From: Micrococcus endophyticus
GTDB lineage: Bacteria; Actinomycetota; Actinomycetes; Actinomycetales; Micrococcaceae
Length of the DNA stretch: 64,000 nt
Assembly (NCBI RefSeq): GCF_014205115.1
Contig: NZ_JACHMW010000001.1
Coordinates: 496,001-560,000, forward strand
Direction: 5' to 3'
Below the pieces are notes generated by a model. The model saw only the letters and a list, made by a program, of their open reading frames with translations, did no database searches and had not been told where the DNA came from. The translations under genes and the position numbers were made by a program. Below are positions 1 to 7,559 of this stretch, piece by piece. Positions within the stretch are counted from its first letter, which is position 1. Each line of letters begins with the position of its first letter.

Positions 1-152
1 TGCCCGAACGAGGATCGCCGCCACGGCGGCGCGAAAAGGTCGGGGTCCAACCGTCTCCCGTCTACGGTGACGGTGATCGTGCCGTCCTCGCGCACGTCGA
101 GCACGACGAGCGGGATGGATACCGGGACGGAGTCGGGCTCGGGTTTCCTCAT
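1..152 (-). CDS. Small hypothetical protein of the integrative element (C-terminus outside window)
   Basis: An open frame starts at ATG 152 on the minus strand and runs off the left edge without a stop (50 codons seen). The peptide begins MRKPEPDSV and continues with a short beta-rich stretch (VPLVVLDVRED type) and an APPWRR motif. From memory, similar short proteins occur next to conjugation genes in actinobacterial integrative elements, but I assign no function. It lies on the same strand as the degraded VirB4-like gene, and the TIR gene sits between them in the opposite direction, which suggests cargo inserted into an older minus-strand operon. Truncation by the window edge prevents judging whether it is intact. 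Confidence 0.5.
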   Translation of the reverse strand, partial: MRKPEPDSVPVSIPLVVLDVREDGTITVTVDGRRLDPDLFAPPWRRSSFG

Positions 153-288
153 GGTCGCGAGGTGAGCAAAGTGCTCCCCCAAGTTAGTCCGCGCGCCTAC
201 AACAGCCGTTATGAGCCGCTCGGCACTGGCAAGGAAAGCTCGCACAGTCGGGGCCATCGCCTTCTCGGCCTCAGAAGCACCGGAACGC

Positions 289-294
289 TAGGCT
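289..294 (+). promoter_or_regulatory. Candidate -10 element for the TIR gene
   Basis: TAGGCT fits the actinobacterial TANNNT -10 pattern and lies 72 bases before the GTG start of the TIR-STAND gene. No convincing -35 is visible. Confidence 0.3.
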
Positions 295-366
295 TGGGAG
301 GGACTGGGTTGGGAGCCGCCATGTGGGCTGAGCCCCCGCTAAACGACTACCAACGGAGGTACCGCA

Positions 367-2844
367 GTGACAACGAAGAGGTACTTCATCTCCCATGCGG
401 GTGCCGACAAGCCGTTGGCCCTGGAGCTGAAGGCGGCACTCGGAGACGATGCTTGGGTCGACCTTCACGAGATCGATGTCGGCCAACTCCTTCTGCACGA
501 GATCAGTGCCGGGATCGAAGCATCGACCGACTTCGTATTGCTCTGGTCTAGAGCATCTTCTGAGTCCCGCTGGGTGCAGTTTGAGACAACGATGGCCTTC
601 ACGCGCTGGCTGGAGGATTCGGCAATCGCGTTGAGAATCGTGTGTCTCGACTCAACTCCTGTACCCCTGCATTTTCGGCCCTTCCTGCAAGCCAGGACGA
701 CGACTACACCTGCAGAGATTGCGTCACTCCTGGGGGGGAACACCCCAGCCCCACGACCTAGAAGAAGATTCTTCAATAGGAATACCGAAATCAACCGCAT
801 TGAGGAAGCACTCTACGACAGCACCATTTCGACACTGTGGATCTGCGGAATTCCGGGGAGCGGGAAGCGCTCCCTGGCCCGCGAGGGACTTGCGCGAATA
901 ACTACCGGATCAGGGACTGTCCTAACAATCACTGTGGACGAAGGGACAGCCGAACCGGAACTGAATCTTCGATTGAGCAGCTCCTTGCGCGTCGAGCCCG
1001 CCGAGGAAGGTGCTGCCCTCGACTCGATCGTTACGCATAGTGTGGGAATCCTCAAGACCTTCGTAGCCAACGGAGGCATTCTGGTTTTCGAGGACGCTGA
1101 ACACTGGTTAGAGGACGACGGTAGTCTCGGCAGGGTTGCCAAACAGGTTGTAGACGCCGTTCATCAACCATCGAACAACACAAATCGGCTCATCGTTTTC
1201 ACTTCCCGACGCAAGCCGCGTCTTGGCGCTGGGTACGAACAGTCCTCCAGCGATTTTTATCTTGACGGACTTAAGGTCCAGCACTCGCTTCCACTCTTGC
1301 GATCTCATGACGCCACAGGGACAGATGAGCAGCTAACCGCGGTCGCTCGTGAACTCGATGGCCATCCCTTAGCTCTAGAAGTGGTTGCACCCCGTTTGCC
1401 ATTGAGTGCCGGGGAACTCAACGAACAGCGACACGAGATCGCAACGGATCTCATCGATCCTAATCGTATTGGCGTCACGAGTTGGAGGCTTCTAGAAATC
1501 CTATCCCTCGTCGATGGGCCACTCAGTGGCGAGGAATTGAGCGAGGTACTCGAATTAAACGCAGGATCGTACAACGAAGCTGTAGCAGAGGTCACCGAGT
1601 CAGGTCTGGTTCGGCTTGCTTCTATTGGAACACTCACGTTGCACCCGCTGTTGCGGGACTACTTCCTTCGTTCTTACCGCAAGCATTCTGGCTACCTGGA
1701 GCTTACGGACCGGCTCGCGACCTTGCTTGTTGCGCGGTTGGAGCGGATCACTCCCGCGGGGGACAGTTATGTCGAGACGTTGTTGTCTACGGTCAAAGTC
1801 CTCGGCCTGGCTGGTCGCCTGAATGAGGCGCGCGCACTACGTCAGGGGCTGATCGGCACGCTGTTCCAGACCGGCAAGGAGTTGTTCCAGGAGAAGAGGT
1901 GGGCCGAGGCTCTCGCGTATCTTGAGGAAGCTCTCACCGGGGACGACGAAGTTGACCTTCCAGCGCAGCAGATCATCATGAAGACCCTTGCCAGCCTTGG
2001 ACGGATGCCCGAGGCCCGAGAACTGGGCGCCCAGCTTGTTTCAGCGCACCCCCAAAGTCCATCGGTTCTGCGGGACAGGGGGCGAGTAGAGCAGATCGAC
2101 CGCAAGTGGGCTGCAGCTATCTCGTGGTATGAGAAGGCGATCCATTTCCGCCATAATAACTCGCAGCTATACGCCGATATTGCTCAAGTCAGGATTCGAA
2201 TGGAGGATTGGGACGGCGCTGCGGCCGCCGCGAAGACCGCGATCGACAAGGGTGGAGATACACCCTTTGCGCTCTCGATTTATTCTCAAGCATTGGAAGC
2301 ACTGGGCGAGTTCGAGGACGCTAGGACGATGATGTCTCGCGCCGTTCAACGTGAACCCAGTAACCCCCGCTACCGTCATCGGCTGGGTCGTATCGCGCTG
2401 CAACTCAACAAGCCCTCTCAGGCAATGAAAGAGTTTCAGCGTTCTGTTGAGATCGACGCCGCCTTCGTTGACTCCTGGCTGTCATTGGCGAGCGTCCAGG
2501 TTGACCTGGGAGACTTTGCCAAAGCTCGAGAGTCCCTATCGAACGCACAGGAGCTACCGGGCGCGCCGCTCGCTGTAGTTCAGAATGTCCGAGCCAAACT
2601 TGCGCTAGCGGTCAATGATCTGGATGAAGCTGACACAGCCATCGTTGCGGCCTTGGGTGAGAGGCGTGATCCACAAAACCTTGCGCTCGCTGTCCGCATC
2701 GTTATCGCACGCGCAGAAGCCGGCAAGATGACAGCCGGTCAGGGGCGGGCGCAGGCGCGTCTGTTCGCGAAAGAGCTAATGGGTATGAATCAGCTTTCGA
2801 TGATTTTTGATCTGTCGCAGCGCTTTCCTCGCTATTTCGAGTGA
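367..2844 (+). CDS. TIR domain / P-loop STAND NTPase / TPR protein, candidate antiphage effector
   Basis: Start is GTG 367 with GGAGGT (354-359) at good spacing; 825 aa. Residues about 4-115 form a TIR domain: the opening strand KRYFISHAG and a WVQFE motif whose Glu73 aligns with the catalytic glutamate of NADase TIRs. Residues about 155-290 hold a P-loop NTPase (GIPGSGKR, 161-168) with a Walker B-like ILVFEDAEHW near 240, followed by a winged-helix-like region to about 470. The C-terminal half has tandem TPR-like helical pairs (about 490-790). TIR-STAND-repeat proteins are known bacterial immune sensors in which ligand binding by the repeats triggers NTPase-driven oligomerisation and TIR NAD hydrolysis. 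That role is inferred here from architecture. The gene stands alone, is opposite in strand to the conjugation remnants, and uses A/T-ending codons much more than core genes. The frame is intact, unlike its neighbours. Confidence 0.85.
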   Translation: MTTKRYFISHAGADKPLALELKAALGDDAWVDLHEIDVGQLLLHEISAGIEASTDFVLLWSRASSESRWVQFETTMAFTRWLEDSAIALRIVCLDSTPVPLHFRPFLQARTTTTPAEIASLLGGNTPAPRPRRRFFNRNTEINRIEEALYDSTISTLWICGIPGSGKRSLAREGLARITTGSGTVLTITVDEGTAEPELNLRLSSSLRVEPAEEGAALDSIVTHSVGILKTFVANGGILVFEDAEHWLEDDGSLGRVAKQVVDAVHQPSNNTNRLIVFTSRRKPRLGAGYEQSSSDFYLDGLKVQHSLPLLRSHDATGTDEQLTAVARELDGHPLALEVVAPRLPLSAGELNEQRHEIATDLIDPNRIGVTSWRLLEILSLVDGPLSGEELSEVLELNAGSYNEAVAEVTESGLVRLASIGTLTLHPLLRDYFLRSYRKHSGYLELTDRLATLLVARLERITPAGDSYVETLLSTVKVLGLAGRLNEARALRQGLIGTLFQTGKELFQEKRWAEALAYLEEALTGDDEVDLPAQQIIMKTLASLGRMPEARELGAQLVSAHPQSPSVLRDRGRVEQIDRKWAAAISWYEKAIHFRHNNSQLYADIAQVRIRMEDWDGAAAAAKTAIDKGGDTPFALSIYSQALEALGEFEDARTMMSRAVQREPSNPRYRHRLGRIALQLNKPSQAMKEFQRSVEIDAAFVDSWLSLASVQVDLGDFAKARESLSNAQELPGAPLAVVQNVRAKLALAVNDLDEADTAIVAALGERRDPQNLALAVRIVIARAEAGKMTAGQGRAQARLFAKELMGMNQLSMIFDLSQRFPRYFE

Positions 2845-2886
2845 TCGCATGGATCGTGGTGGAGCGTTGCGACTCCGGCTGCGCAA

Positions 2887-4389
2887 TTAGCAGAGATCAG
2901 GGCCGCCGCCTTTACCGGTCATGCGGGCGGTGGTGTCGAAGGCGGCCAGCTCTGCGGGGTGGAGCTGGTGCAGCACGACGAAGGAGCGGTCCTTGATGCG
3001 TCAGAGGCCCTGCCCGGTGCCGAGGCCGGGCAGGAGGCGCTGTTCGGTGCCGGTGAGGCCGAGCGCGGCTGCAGTGGGACCAAGCTGATCGGTCTCCTGC
3101 CGGTACACGATCCGGGTCTCGGCGTTCGCCAGGAGGTGTTCGCCAGTGCCCGGTTCGCTGAGCCCAGGTTGCCGACGTTCTCCAAATCGGTGAGCTTGTG
3201 GACCACCAGCAGATTCGTCAGCCTGTAGTGCCTGGCGAGCCGCCAGTGCGCGTCCATCCGGCGCAGCAGCGCCGGGTGGGACATGAGCCTCCACGCTTCG
3301 TCGTAGATCACCCAGCGGCGGCCGCCGTTTGGGTCGAGCAGCGCGGCTTCCATCCACGCCGATGAGCAGGTCATCAGCACCGAAATCAGAGTGCTGTTCT
3401 CCGTGACCCGCGACAGGTCGAGGCTGACCATCGGCAGCGACGGATCGAACTTCACCGTCGAGGGGCCATCGAACAACCCGCTGAGGTCACCAAGGACGAG
3501 GCGGCGCACGGCGTGGCCGACGAGCCGGCCATCCTCGGTGAGCCGCCCGTCCGGGTCGTCGGCCGGGTCGGGGCGCAGCAGACGATCGACCACCATCGGC
3601 AGGCTCGGCACCTCAGCATCACGCACCGCCCCCAGCAAGGGCGGTGTCGATCGCGGTGTGTTCGAGGGCCGCGAGCGGCCGGTCCAGCACGGTCTCGGTG
3701 AGCGCGCCGAGCAGATCACGGCGCCGCGCGACGACGGTCGTCGCCCACTCGTGGTCCGAGAGGCCGCCCGGCCTGTAGCCCTCGTCCAACGGGTTGAGGC
3801 GGTTGCCCATCCCGTGCCCGAGGATGATCGCCTTCCCGCCCACGGCCTCAGCGACGCCGCTGTGCTCTCCTTTCGGGTCGCCGGGGACGTAGACGCGGTA
3901 TCCGAAGGGCAGGCTTCGGGTGTAAAGGCTCTTGGCGAGGCTGGACTACCCGGAGTCGACGATGCTCGCCAGGATCAGATTCGGGGCGGTGATGATGCCC
4001 CGCTGGTAGAGCACCCACGGGTCGTAGACGAACGACGAACCGGAGTAGAGGTCCTGGCCGATGAACATGCCCGCTGACCCCAGCCCGGCCGCCACGAGAA
4101 ACGGGTACTGCCCGGCGAGCACGGCACTGGTGTCCTGATGCCGGGGCAGCCGGAACCGGCCCGGAGAGCGAAGCGTCGCCGGACCCGGTTCACCTGCTGA
4201 GGGGAGGTAGACGGTGGCGCGCCGCTCGGCGCGCTCGGCCTCGGTCTTGGCGCGCGCCGTCTCCTTCTCCGCCTGCCGCTGCTCGGAGACAAGCCGAGCG
4301 GCCGCCTCCTTCCGGGCCTTCCCCAACCGCCTCCGCTCCGACGCGGGAGCGACGAGGACCGCGGTGTGCAGCTTCTCGTCCCGGCTCAC
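2887..4389 (-). pseudogene. VirB4/TraC-like conjugation ATPase, multiply broken
   Basis: The remnant starts at GTG 4389, overlapping the stop of the preceding gene, and can be followed to TAA at 2887-2889. It reads as an ATP-binding conjugation protein: a Lys/Arg/Glu-rich coiled N-terminus, then GQDLYSGSSFVYDP, the P-loop region, GHGMGNRLNPLDEG, a Walker B region with WVIYDEAWRLM, and a C-terminal RQETDQLGPT and LLPGLGTGQGL stretch. Four lesions are visible. A TAG at 3946-3948 replaces the expected Walker A lysine (IVDSG-stop-SSLAKSL). A frameshift lies near 3635, another near 3140-3170, and a TGA at 3001-3003 stands where the family has Trp. VirB4-type ATPases power type IV secretion, so the host element cannot transfer itself with this gene. 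Confidence 0.85.
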
Positions 4390-4805
4390 AGCGAGAGCCC
4401 TCGGGACTGCTTGACGGCGGCGACGCCGGGATGCTCGAACCAGCCGCCATCACCCACGGCGCTCCGCCGTGGGGTCGTCTCGCGAGCGGCAGCCGAGCGT
4501 CGCGCGGGAACGTGCGCCTCGATGGGCGGGTCGATGGCGTCTTCGGCGCGGATCAGGTGTCGCCGGTAGTGGGCGACGTGCCCGGCCTGCGGGTTGTAGG
4601 TCATCGCGTAGACGCCGGTCTCAGCCTGCCGGTCACCCGCGTAGACAGGCGCGGAGTCGTGGACATCGCCGCCCTCCATCGCCGCGTCAGTGGTCTCAGC
4701 GCCGTAGTCCCAGTGCGACAGACGCTCGATGTCCGCCTCGGCACCTTTGGCGTCGATGAGGTCGAACACCTTGTCGGCTTCCTCGCCTTGGAGGAACACA
4801 ATGCC

Positions 4806-4809
4806 GACC
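4806..4809. repeat. Target site duplication, left copy (GACC)
   Basis: GACC directly precedes the left terminal repeat of the IS and is repeated at 6057-6060. Four bases is the usual duplication length in the IS407 group of the IS3 family. Confidence 0.8.
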
Positions 4810-4835
4810 TGAGCCGCCCCCTTCATTCGGTCCGG
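4810..4835 (+). repeat. IS terminal inverted repeat (orfB end)
   Basis: TGAGCCGCCCCC followed by TTCATTCGGTCC; pairs imperfectly with the repeat ending at 6056. Confidence 0.75.
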
Positions 4836-5695
4836 ACGTTCTGTGAGTCGTCGGTTTCCATTTGATGGGTGCACTGCCGAGCGTACTCGGCTGGGGTTAG
4901 GTAGCCGAGCGAGGAGTGCCGGCGGTGGTGGTTGTACTCGTCCTTCCAGTCGCCGATGATGACCTGTGCGTGCAGCAGCGAGTAGAAGCTGTTGATGTTG
5001 AGGCACTCGTCGCGGATCCGGCTGTTGAACGACTCGACGTACCCGTTGCGCCACGGCGAGCCCGGAGGGATGTAGGACAGGCCGGTGCGGGTGCCGGCCC
5101 AGTCGGCCATCGCCTCGCTGATGAACTCCGGCCCGTTGTCCGACCTGAGCACCGCCGGGGCGCCCCGGGCGGCGACGAGGTCCTCGAGGTGGGCGGTGAG
5201 TCGGTCGGCGGTAATCGAGCGCTCCACGAGGTCGCCGATGCACTCCCGGGTGTGTTCGTCGACGATCGAGCAGATCTTGATCGGTCGTCCGTGCTCGTCG
5301 GCGTCGAACTGGAAGTCCACCGCCCACACCACGTTCGGCGCGTCCGCCGTCGGCGCGTCGACGGTCGAGGACCCGACGCGCTTGCGTCGACGCCGCTGCG
5401 GGACCCGGAGCCCTTCGTCACGCCACAGGCGTTGGATCTTCTTGTGGTTCACCACCCACCCCTCGGCGCGGGCGTCGTGATACGCCCGCCGATACCCGTA
5501 GCGGGGATGGTCCTTCGCCCAGGCGCGCAGCCACTGCCTGAGCGCCCGATCCGGGTCCGCGACCGTGTCGCCCTTGAGCGGTCGCCGGTACGCGGAGCGG
5601 CTCAGCCCGACCAGACGGCACGCCATCCGTTCGCTCACCCGCAACTTGCGCTTGAGGTGATCGACGGCGGCGCGGCGCCTGTCCGGGCTTAGAAG
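4823..5695 (-). CDS. IS3-family transposase OrfB, DDE domain (expressed by -1 frameshift)
   Basis: The OrfB frame is 290 codons from the slip site and has no good start of its own; a TTG at 5644 is the only nearby alternative. It begins with an HTH_21-type region (LRVSERMACRLVGLSRSAY) and continues into an rve integrase core. The catalytic triad is visible: Asp in VWAVDFQFD, Asp in LRSDNGPEF and Glu in YVESFNSRIRD. The C-terminus has the typical HSSLGYLTPAEYA end. In IS3 elements OrfAB made by frameshifting is the transposase. The frame is complete. Confidence 0.9.
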   Translation of the reverse strand, partial: LLSPDRRRAAVDHLKRKLRVSERMACRLVGLSRSAYRRPLKGDTVADPDRALRQWLRAWAKDHPRYGYRRAYHDARAEGWVVNHKKIQRLWRDEGLRVPQRRRRKRVGSSTVDAPTADAPNVVWAVDFQFDADEHGRPIKICSIVDEHTRECIGDLVERSITADRLTAHLEDLVAARGAPAVLRSDNGPEFISEAMADWAGTRTGLSYIPPGSPWRNGYVESFNSRIRDECLNINSFYSLLHAQVIIGDWKDEYNHHRRHSSLGYLTPAEYARQCTHQMETDDSQNVRTE

Positions 5696-5973
5696 TTTCC
5701 CTCAGCCAGCTCCTTGAGCGCGGCCTTCTCCAGCTCCGCTTCCGCGAGCAGACGCTTCAGGGTCGCGTTCTGCTTCTCCAGCTCCTTCAGGCGCTTTGCG
5801 TCGTCGGCCTTGAGGCCGCCGTACTGGTTCCGCCACCGGTAGTACGTCTGCTCGGACACCCCGAGCTCCCGGCACACCGCCGCGACGTCCTGACCATCGG
5901 CGAGCATCCTGTCGGCCTGCCCGAGCTTACGGACGACCTGCTCCGGGGTGTGACGCTTCCTGCTGTTCGTCAT
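5689..5973 (-). CDS. IS3-family OrfA, helix-turn-helix and leucine zipper
   Basis: 94 aa from ATG 5973. Residues 1-55 form the HTH_Tnp_1 domain (RKRHTPEQVVRKL, then VCRELGVSEQTYYRWRNQYG). Residues 56-92 form a heptad coiled coil (LKELEKQNATLKRLLAEAELEK), which in this family mediates OrfA-OrfAB contact and end binding. The frame ends TAA just after the GGGAAAC slip site, so continuation into OrfB needs a -1 shift. It is complete. Confidence 0.9.
   Translation of the reverse strand: MTNSRKRHTPEQVVRKLGQADRMLADGQDVAAVCRELGVSEQTYYRWRNQYGGLKADDAKRLKELEKQNATLKRLLAEAELEKAALKELAEGNF
5695..5701 (-). promoter_or_regulatory. Programmed -1 frameshift heptamer GGGAAAC
   Basis: On the minus strand the last orfA codons read GAG GGA AAC TTC TAA, so G_GGA_AAC fits the canonical X_XXY_YYZ slip pattern in the right phase. 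Slipping by -1 enters the OrfB frame (LLSPDRRR) directly. Confidence 0.7.
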
Positions 5974-6031
5974 GATCTGACCAGTCTCCCTGCCCGAGAC
6001 CGCGGGCAACAGGACGACTCTCATAACGACT

Positions 6032-6056
6032 GGACCTACGAAACGGGGGCAGCCCA
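6032..6056 (-). repeat. IS terminal inverted repeat (orfA end)
   Basis: Read inward from 6056 it begins TGGGCTGCCCCC and ends AGGTCC; it is the partner of 4810-4835. Confidence 0.75.
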
Positions 6057-6060
6057 GACC
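6057..6060. repeat. Target site duplication, right copy (GACC)
   Basis: Direct copy of 4806-4809 immediately outside the orfA-side terminal repeat. Confidence 0.8.
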
Positions 6061-6116
6061 CATCGCTCCACGAGACGATCCTGCGGGCTCCACACGATGC
6101 GGCCCGAGTGCGTCAT

Positions 6117-6768
6117 CGCGGCATAAGACCCCACCTGTCACCTCTCGGTGCAGCAGTCCCTGACGCAGCAGGTCGCTGTGCCCCGCAGGGTAGGGACGGT
6201 CCAGACCGCCCGCGAGCACCGCGACCGTCTGCCCGCCGGCTGCGAGCACGGCGCGATGCGCGGCTCCTTCGATCCCGTAGGCGCCGCCGGCGACAACGAT
6301 GCGTTCCTCGTCTGCCATCCCCGTCGCCAGGTCGCCGGTGACGTGCTCCCCGTATGACGTTGAGGCGCGGGAGCCGGTGACCGTGACGCGATCGCTCAGC
6401 GCCGCCGCCAGGAACGAGGTCGCCCCGCGCATCCACAACAGGTACGGAGCACGCTAACCCAGATCATCCAGACCGGCGGGCCATTCCTTGTCCGCCGGGA
6501 TGAGAGTGCCGAACTCTCCGCCTTGCGTCTCGGCCACCCGGTCGGGCAAGTCGGGTGTGACCCGAGCAGCGAGGCGTTCGCGCCACATCAGCGCATCCGC
6601 GCGGGCAAGACCGAGCACCGGATCGTCGGACTCGACCAGCCGCAGCGTCTCGATCCCGCCGACGTGGGCGAGGACGCGGCCGCTGGCGGCGTCGTTCGGC
6701 TCGGCGATCATCGACAACGCGACCCGCGCCATCCGCTCACCCTGCATCTGCTCCGCCAGCGTCCCCAT
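6117..6768 (-). pseudogene. DprA/Smf-like protein of the integrative element, broken
   Basis: The most likely start is ATG 6768 (MGTLAEQMQGERMARVAL) behind GAGAGGA. The N-terminal helical domain runs to LIPADKEWPAGLDDLG, where TAG (6454-6456) stops the frame. The same frame resumes directly with RAPYLLWMRGATSF and the DprA Rossmann fold: VTVTGSRASTSYG, VVAGGAYGIEGAAHRAVLAAGG, VAVLAGGLDRPYPAGHSDLL. After the LLRQ near 6180 the family match fades, and the usual C-terminal part is missing before the next gene starts at 6116. DprA binds single-stranded DNA and loads RecA. Element-borne copies like this are common beside transfer genes, but their exact role is unclear. Amber codon plus truncation make it non-functional unless suppressed. 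Confidence 0.8.
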
Positions 6769-6982
6769 GATTCGGTGTCCTCTCGCTCCAAGGTCACCGA
6801 CGAGGTACACACCGCCCACCGACGACGGGCTACCTCTGTCAGACCACGGTCGTAGACTGGACTACGAGGCAGGTTCTCCAGCTACGCGGGTCCTACGGGA
6901 CAGCCCCTTCGAGGGCACTCGGTTCATAGCCGCCTCCACGACGGAACACCGTCGCGCTATGACGAGGAAAGTGAGACCCGCG

Positions 6983-7315
6983 ATGCTTCGCACATCGGTC
7001 GCGCTCAGCGCGCGAGACTACGGCGTACTCCGCTACGCACCCGCCAACCTGCTCATCAACACCATCCGCACCAGACGCGGCCTCAAGTGGGGCATCCCCG
7101 CGATGCTCCTGGCCGTGCCCTACCTCTACGCCGCCGCGATCTGCACCACGATCATCAATGACGGCGACCCCGGCTGGCTTTACCTGCTGGTCCTGCTGCT
7201 CGTCTGGAACGCCCTCAAGCTCATCTGGATCGGACCGGTCAGCGTCGTGCTCCTCGTCCACCATCGGTGCGGCCGCCCGCACCACACGTCAGAGTCTGTG
7301 AGGTCGCCACGGTAG
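6983..7315 (+). CDS. Small integral membrane protein of the integrative element
   Basis: 110 aa from ATG 6983, preceded by GAGGAAAG; an in-frame ATG at 6959 lacks a ribosome site. The protein has a basic, cytoplasmic-looking N-terminus (NTIRTRRGLKWG) and two hydrophobic segments, IPAMLLAVPYLYAAAICTTII and WLYLLVLLLVWNAL, followed by a third hydrophobic stretch (LIWIGPVSVVLLV). From memory, short proteins of this pattern recur in actinobacterial conjugative elements; no function is assigned. The C-terminus after HHRCGRPHH looks unrelated to the family end and could reflect a frameshift. It is divergent from the dprA remnant across a 214-base spacer. Confidence 0.6.
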   Translation: MLRTSVALSARDYGVLRYAPANLLINTIRTRRGLKWGIPAMLLAVPYLYAAAICTTIINDGDPGWLYLLVLLLVWNALKLIWIGPVSVVLLVHHRCGRPHHTSESVRSPR

Positions 7316-7478
7316 CCCCGATTGTGAGCGGCGGCACCCGAACTGCGGCTCCTCAGCAACATGGCTGTCCGCGTCGCCGTGTCGCGGCCTCTCGGCCATG
7401 GCGATACGGCAAGATGGGCGACATGACAGTCTGACCCGGGTCGTCGGTCCACTCGACCCTCAGCTGAGGAGGTCGATG

Positions 7479-7559
7479 ATGAACCAACACGAGTCTTGGG
7501 GCGTTGGACCGCGGGTCGTCGCGTCGTCCGCCCGGAGCAAGATCGGCTTGACCGCATGA
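7479..7559 (+). CDS. Possible 26-aa leader ORF coupled to hamA
   Basis: ATG 7479 (or ATG 7476) follows an excellent AGGAGG site at 7467-7472 and encodes MNQHESWGVGPRVV onward to TGA 7557-7559. This stop overlaps the hamA ATG (7556) as ATGA. hamA itself has no clear ribosome site, so it may depend on translational coupling. Alternatively, this stretch is a frameshifted relic of an older hamA N-terminus. The peptide has no recognisable domain. Confidence 0.4.
   Translation: MNQHESWGVGPRVVASSARSKIGLTA

Larger units (their letters stand above)
4810..6056 (-). mobile_element. IS3-family insertion sequence, 1247 bp
   Basis: The element is bounded by imperfect inverted repeats: TGAGCCGCCCCC at 4810 and TGGGCTGCCCCC read inward from 6056, each followed after about 9 bases by GGTCC. 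It carries overlapping orfA and orfB on the minus strand and is flanked by GACC duplications. The orfB stop lies inside the left-coordinate repeat, as is common for the family. Both frames are uninterrupted and the ends match, so the copy looks recent and potentially active. It splits a small conjugative-element gene. The 4-bp duplication and DDE domain suggest the IS407 group, but group assignment needs a database comparison. Confidence 0.9.
4386..6116 (-). pseudogene. Small conserved conjugative-element gene split by the IS3 element
   Basis: The 5' part is 6116-6057 (20 codons, MTHSGRIVWSPQDRLVERWV). The 3' part is 4805-4386 (GIVFLQGEEADKVFDLID onward, ending SRGLSL). Removing the IS and one copy of the GACC duplication joins the two pieces in frame at codon 20, giving a protein of about 159 aa. 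The 3' end overlaps the GTG of the VirB4-like gene by four bases, so the two were an operon. The function is unknown; small acidic proteins of this kind recur beside the transfer ATPase in actinobacterial elements, as far as I recall. It is acidic in the first half and has no membrane segment. Without the IS it would be intact. Confidence 0.75.

Noticed and set aside
2959-4077. Plus-strand frames across the ATPase remnant (for example 3391-4077)
   Set aside because: They are shadows of the minus-strand VirB4-like remnant, whose motifs are clear.
7496-7555. TTG 7496 as the hamA start, adding 20 residues
   Set aside because: No ribosome site precedes it, the extra residues look like random high-Arg sequence, and ATG 7556 overlaps the leader stop as ATGA.
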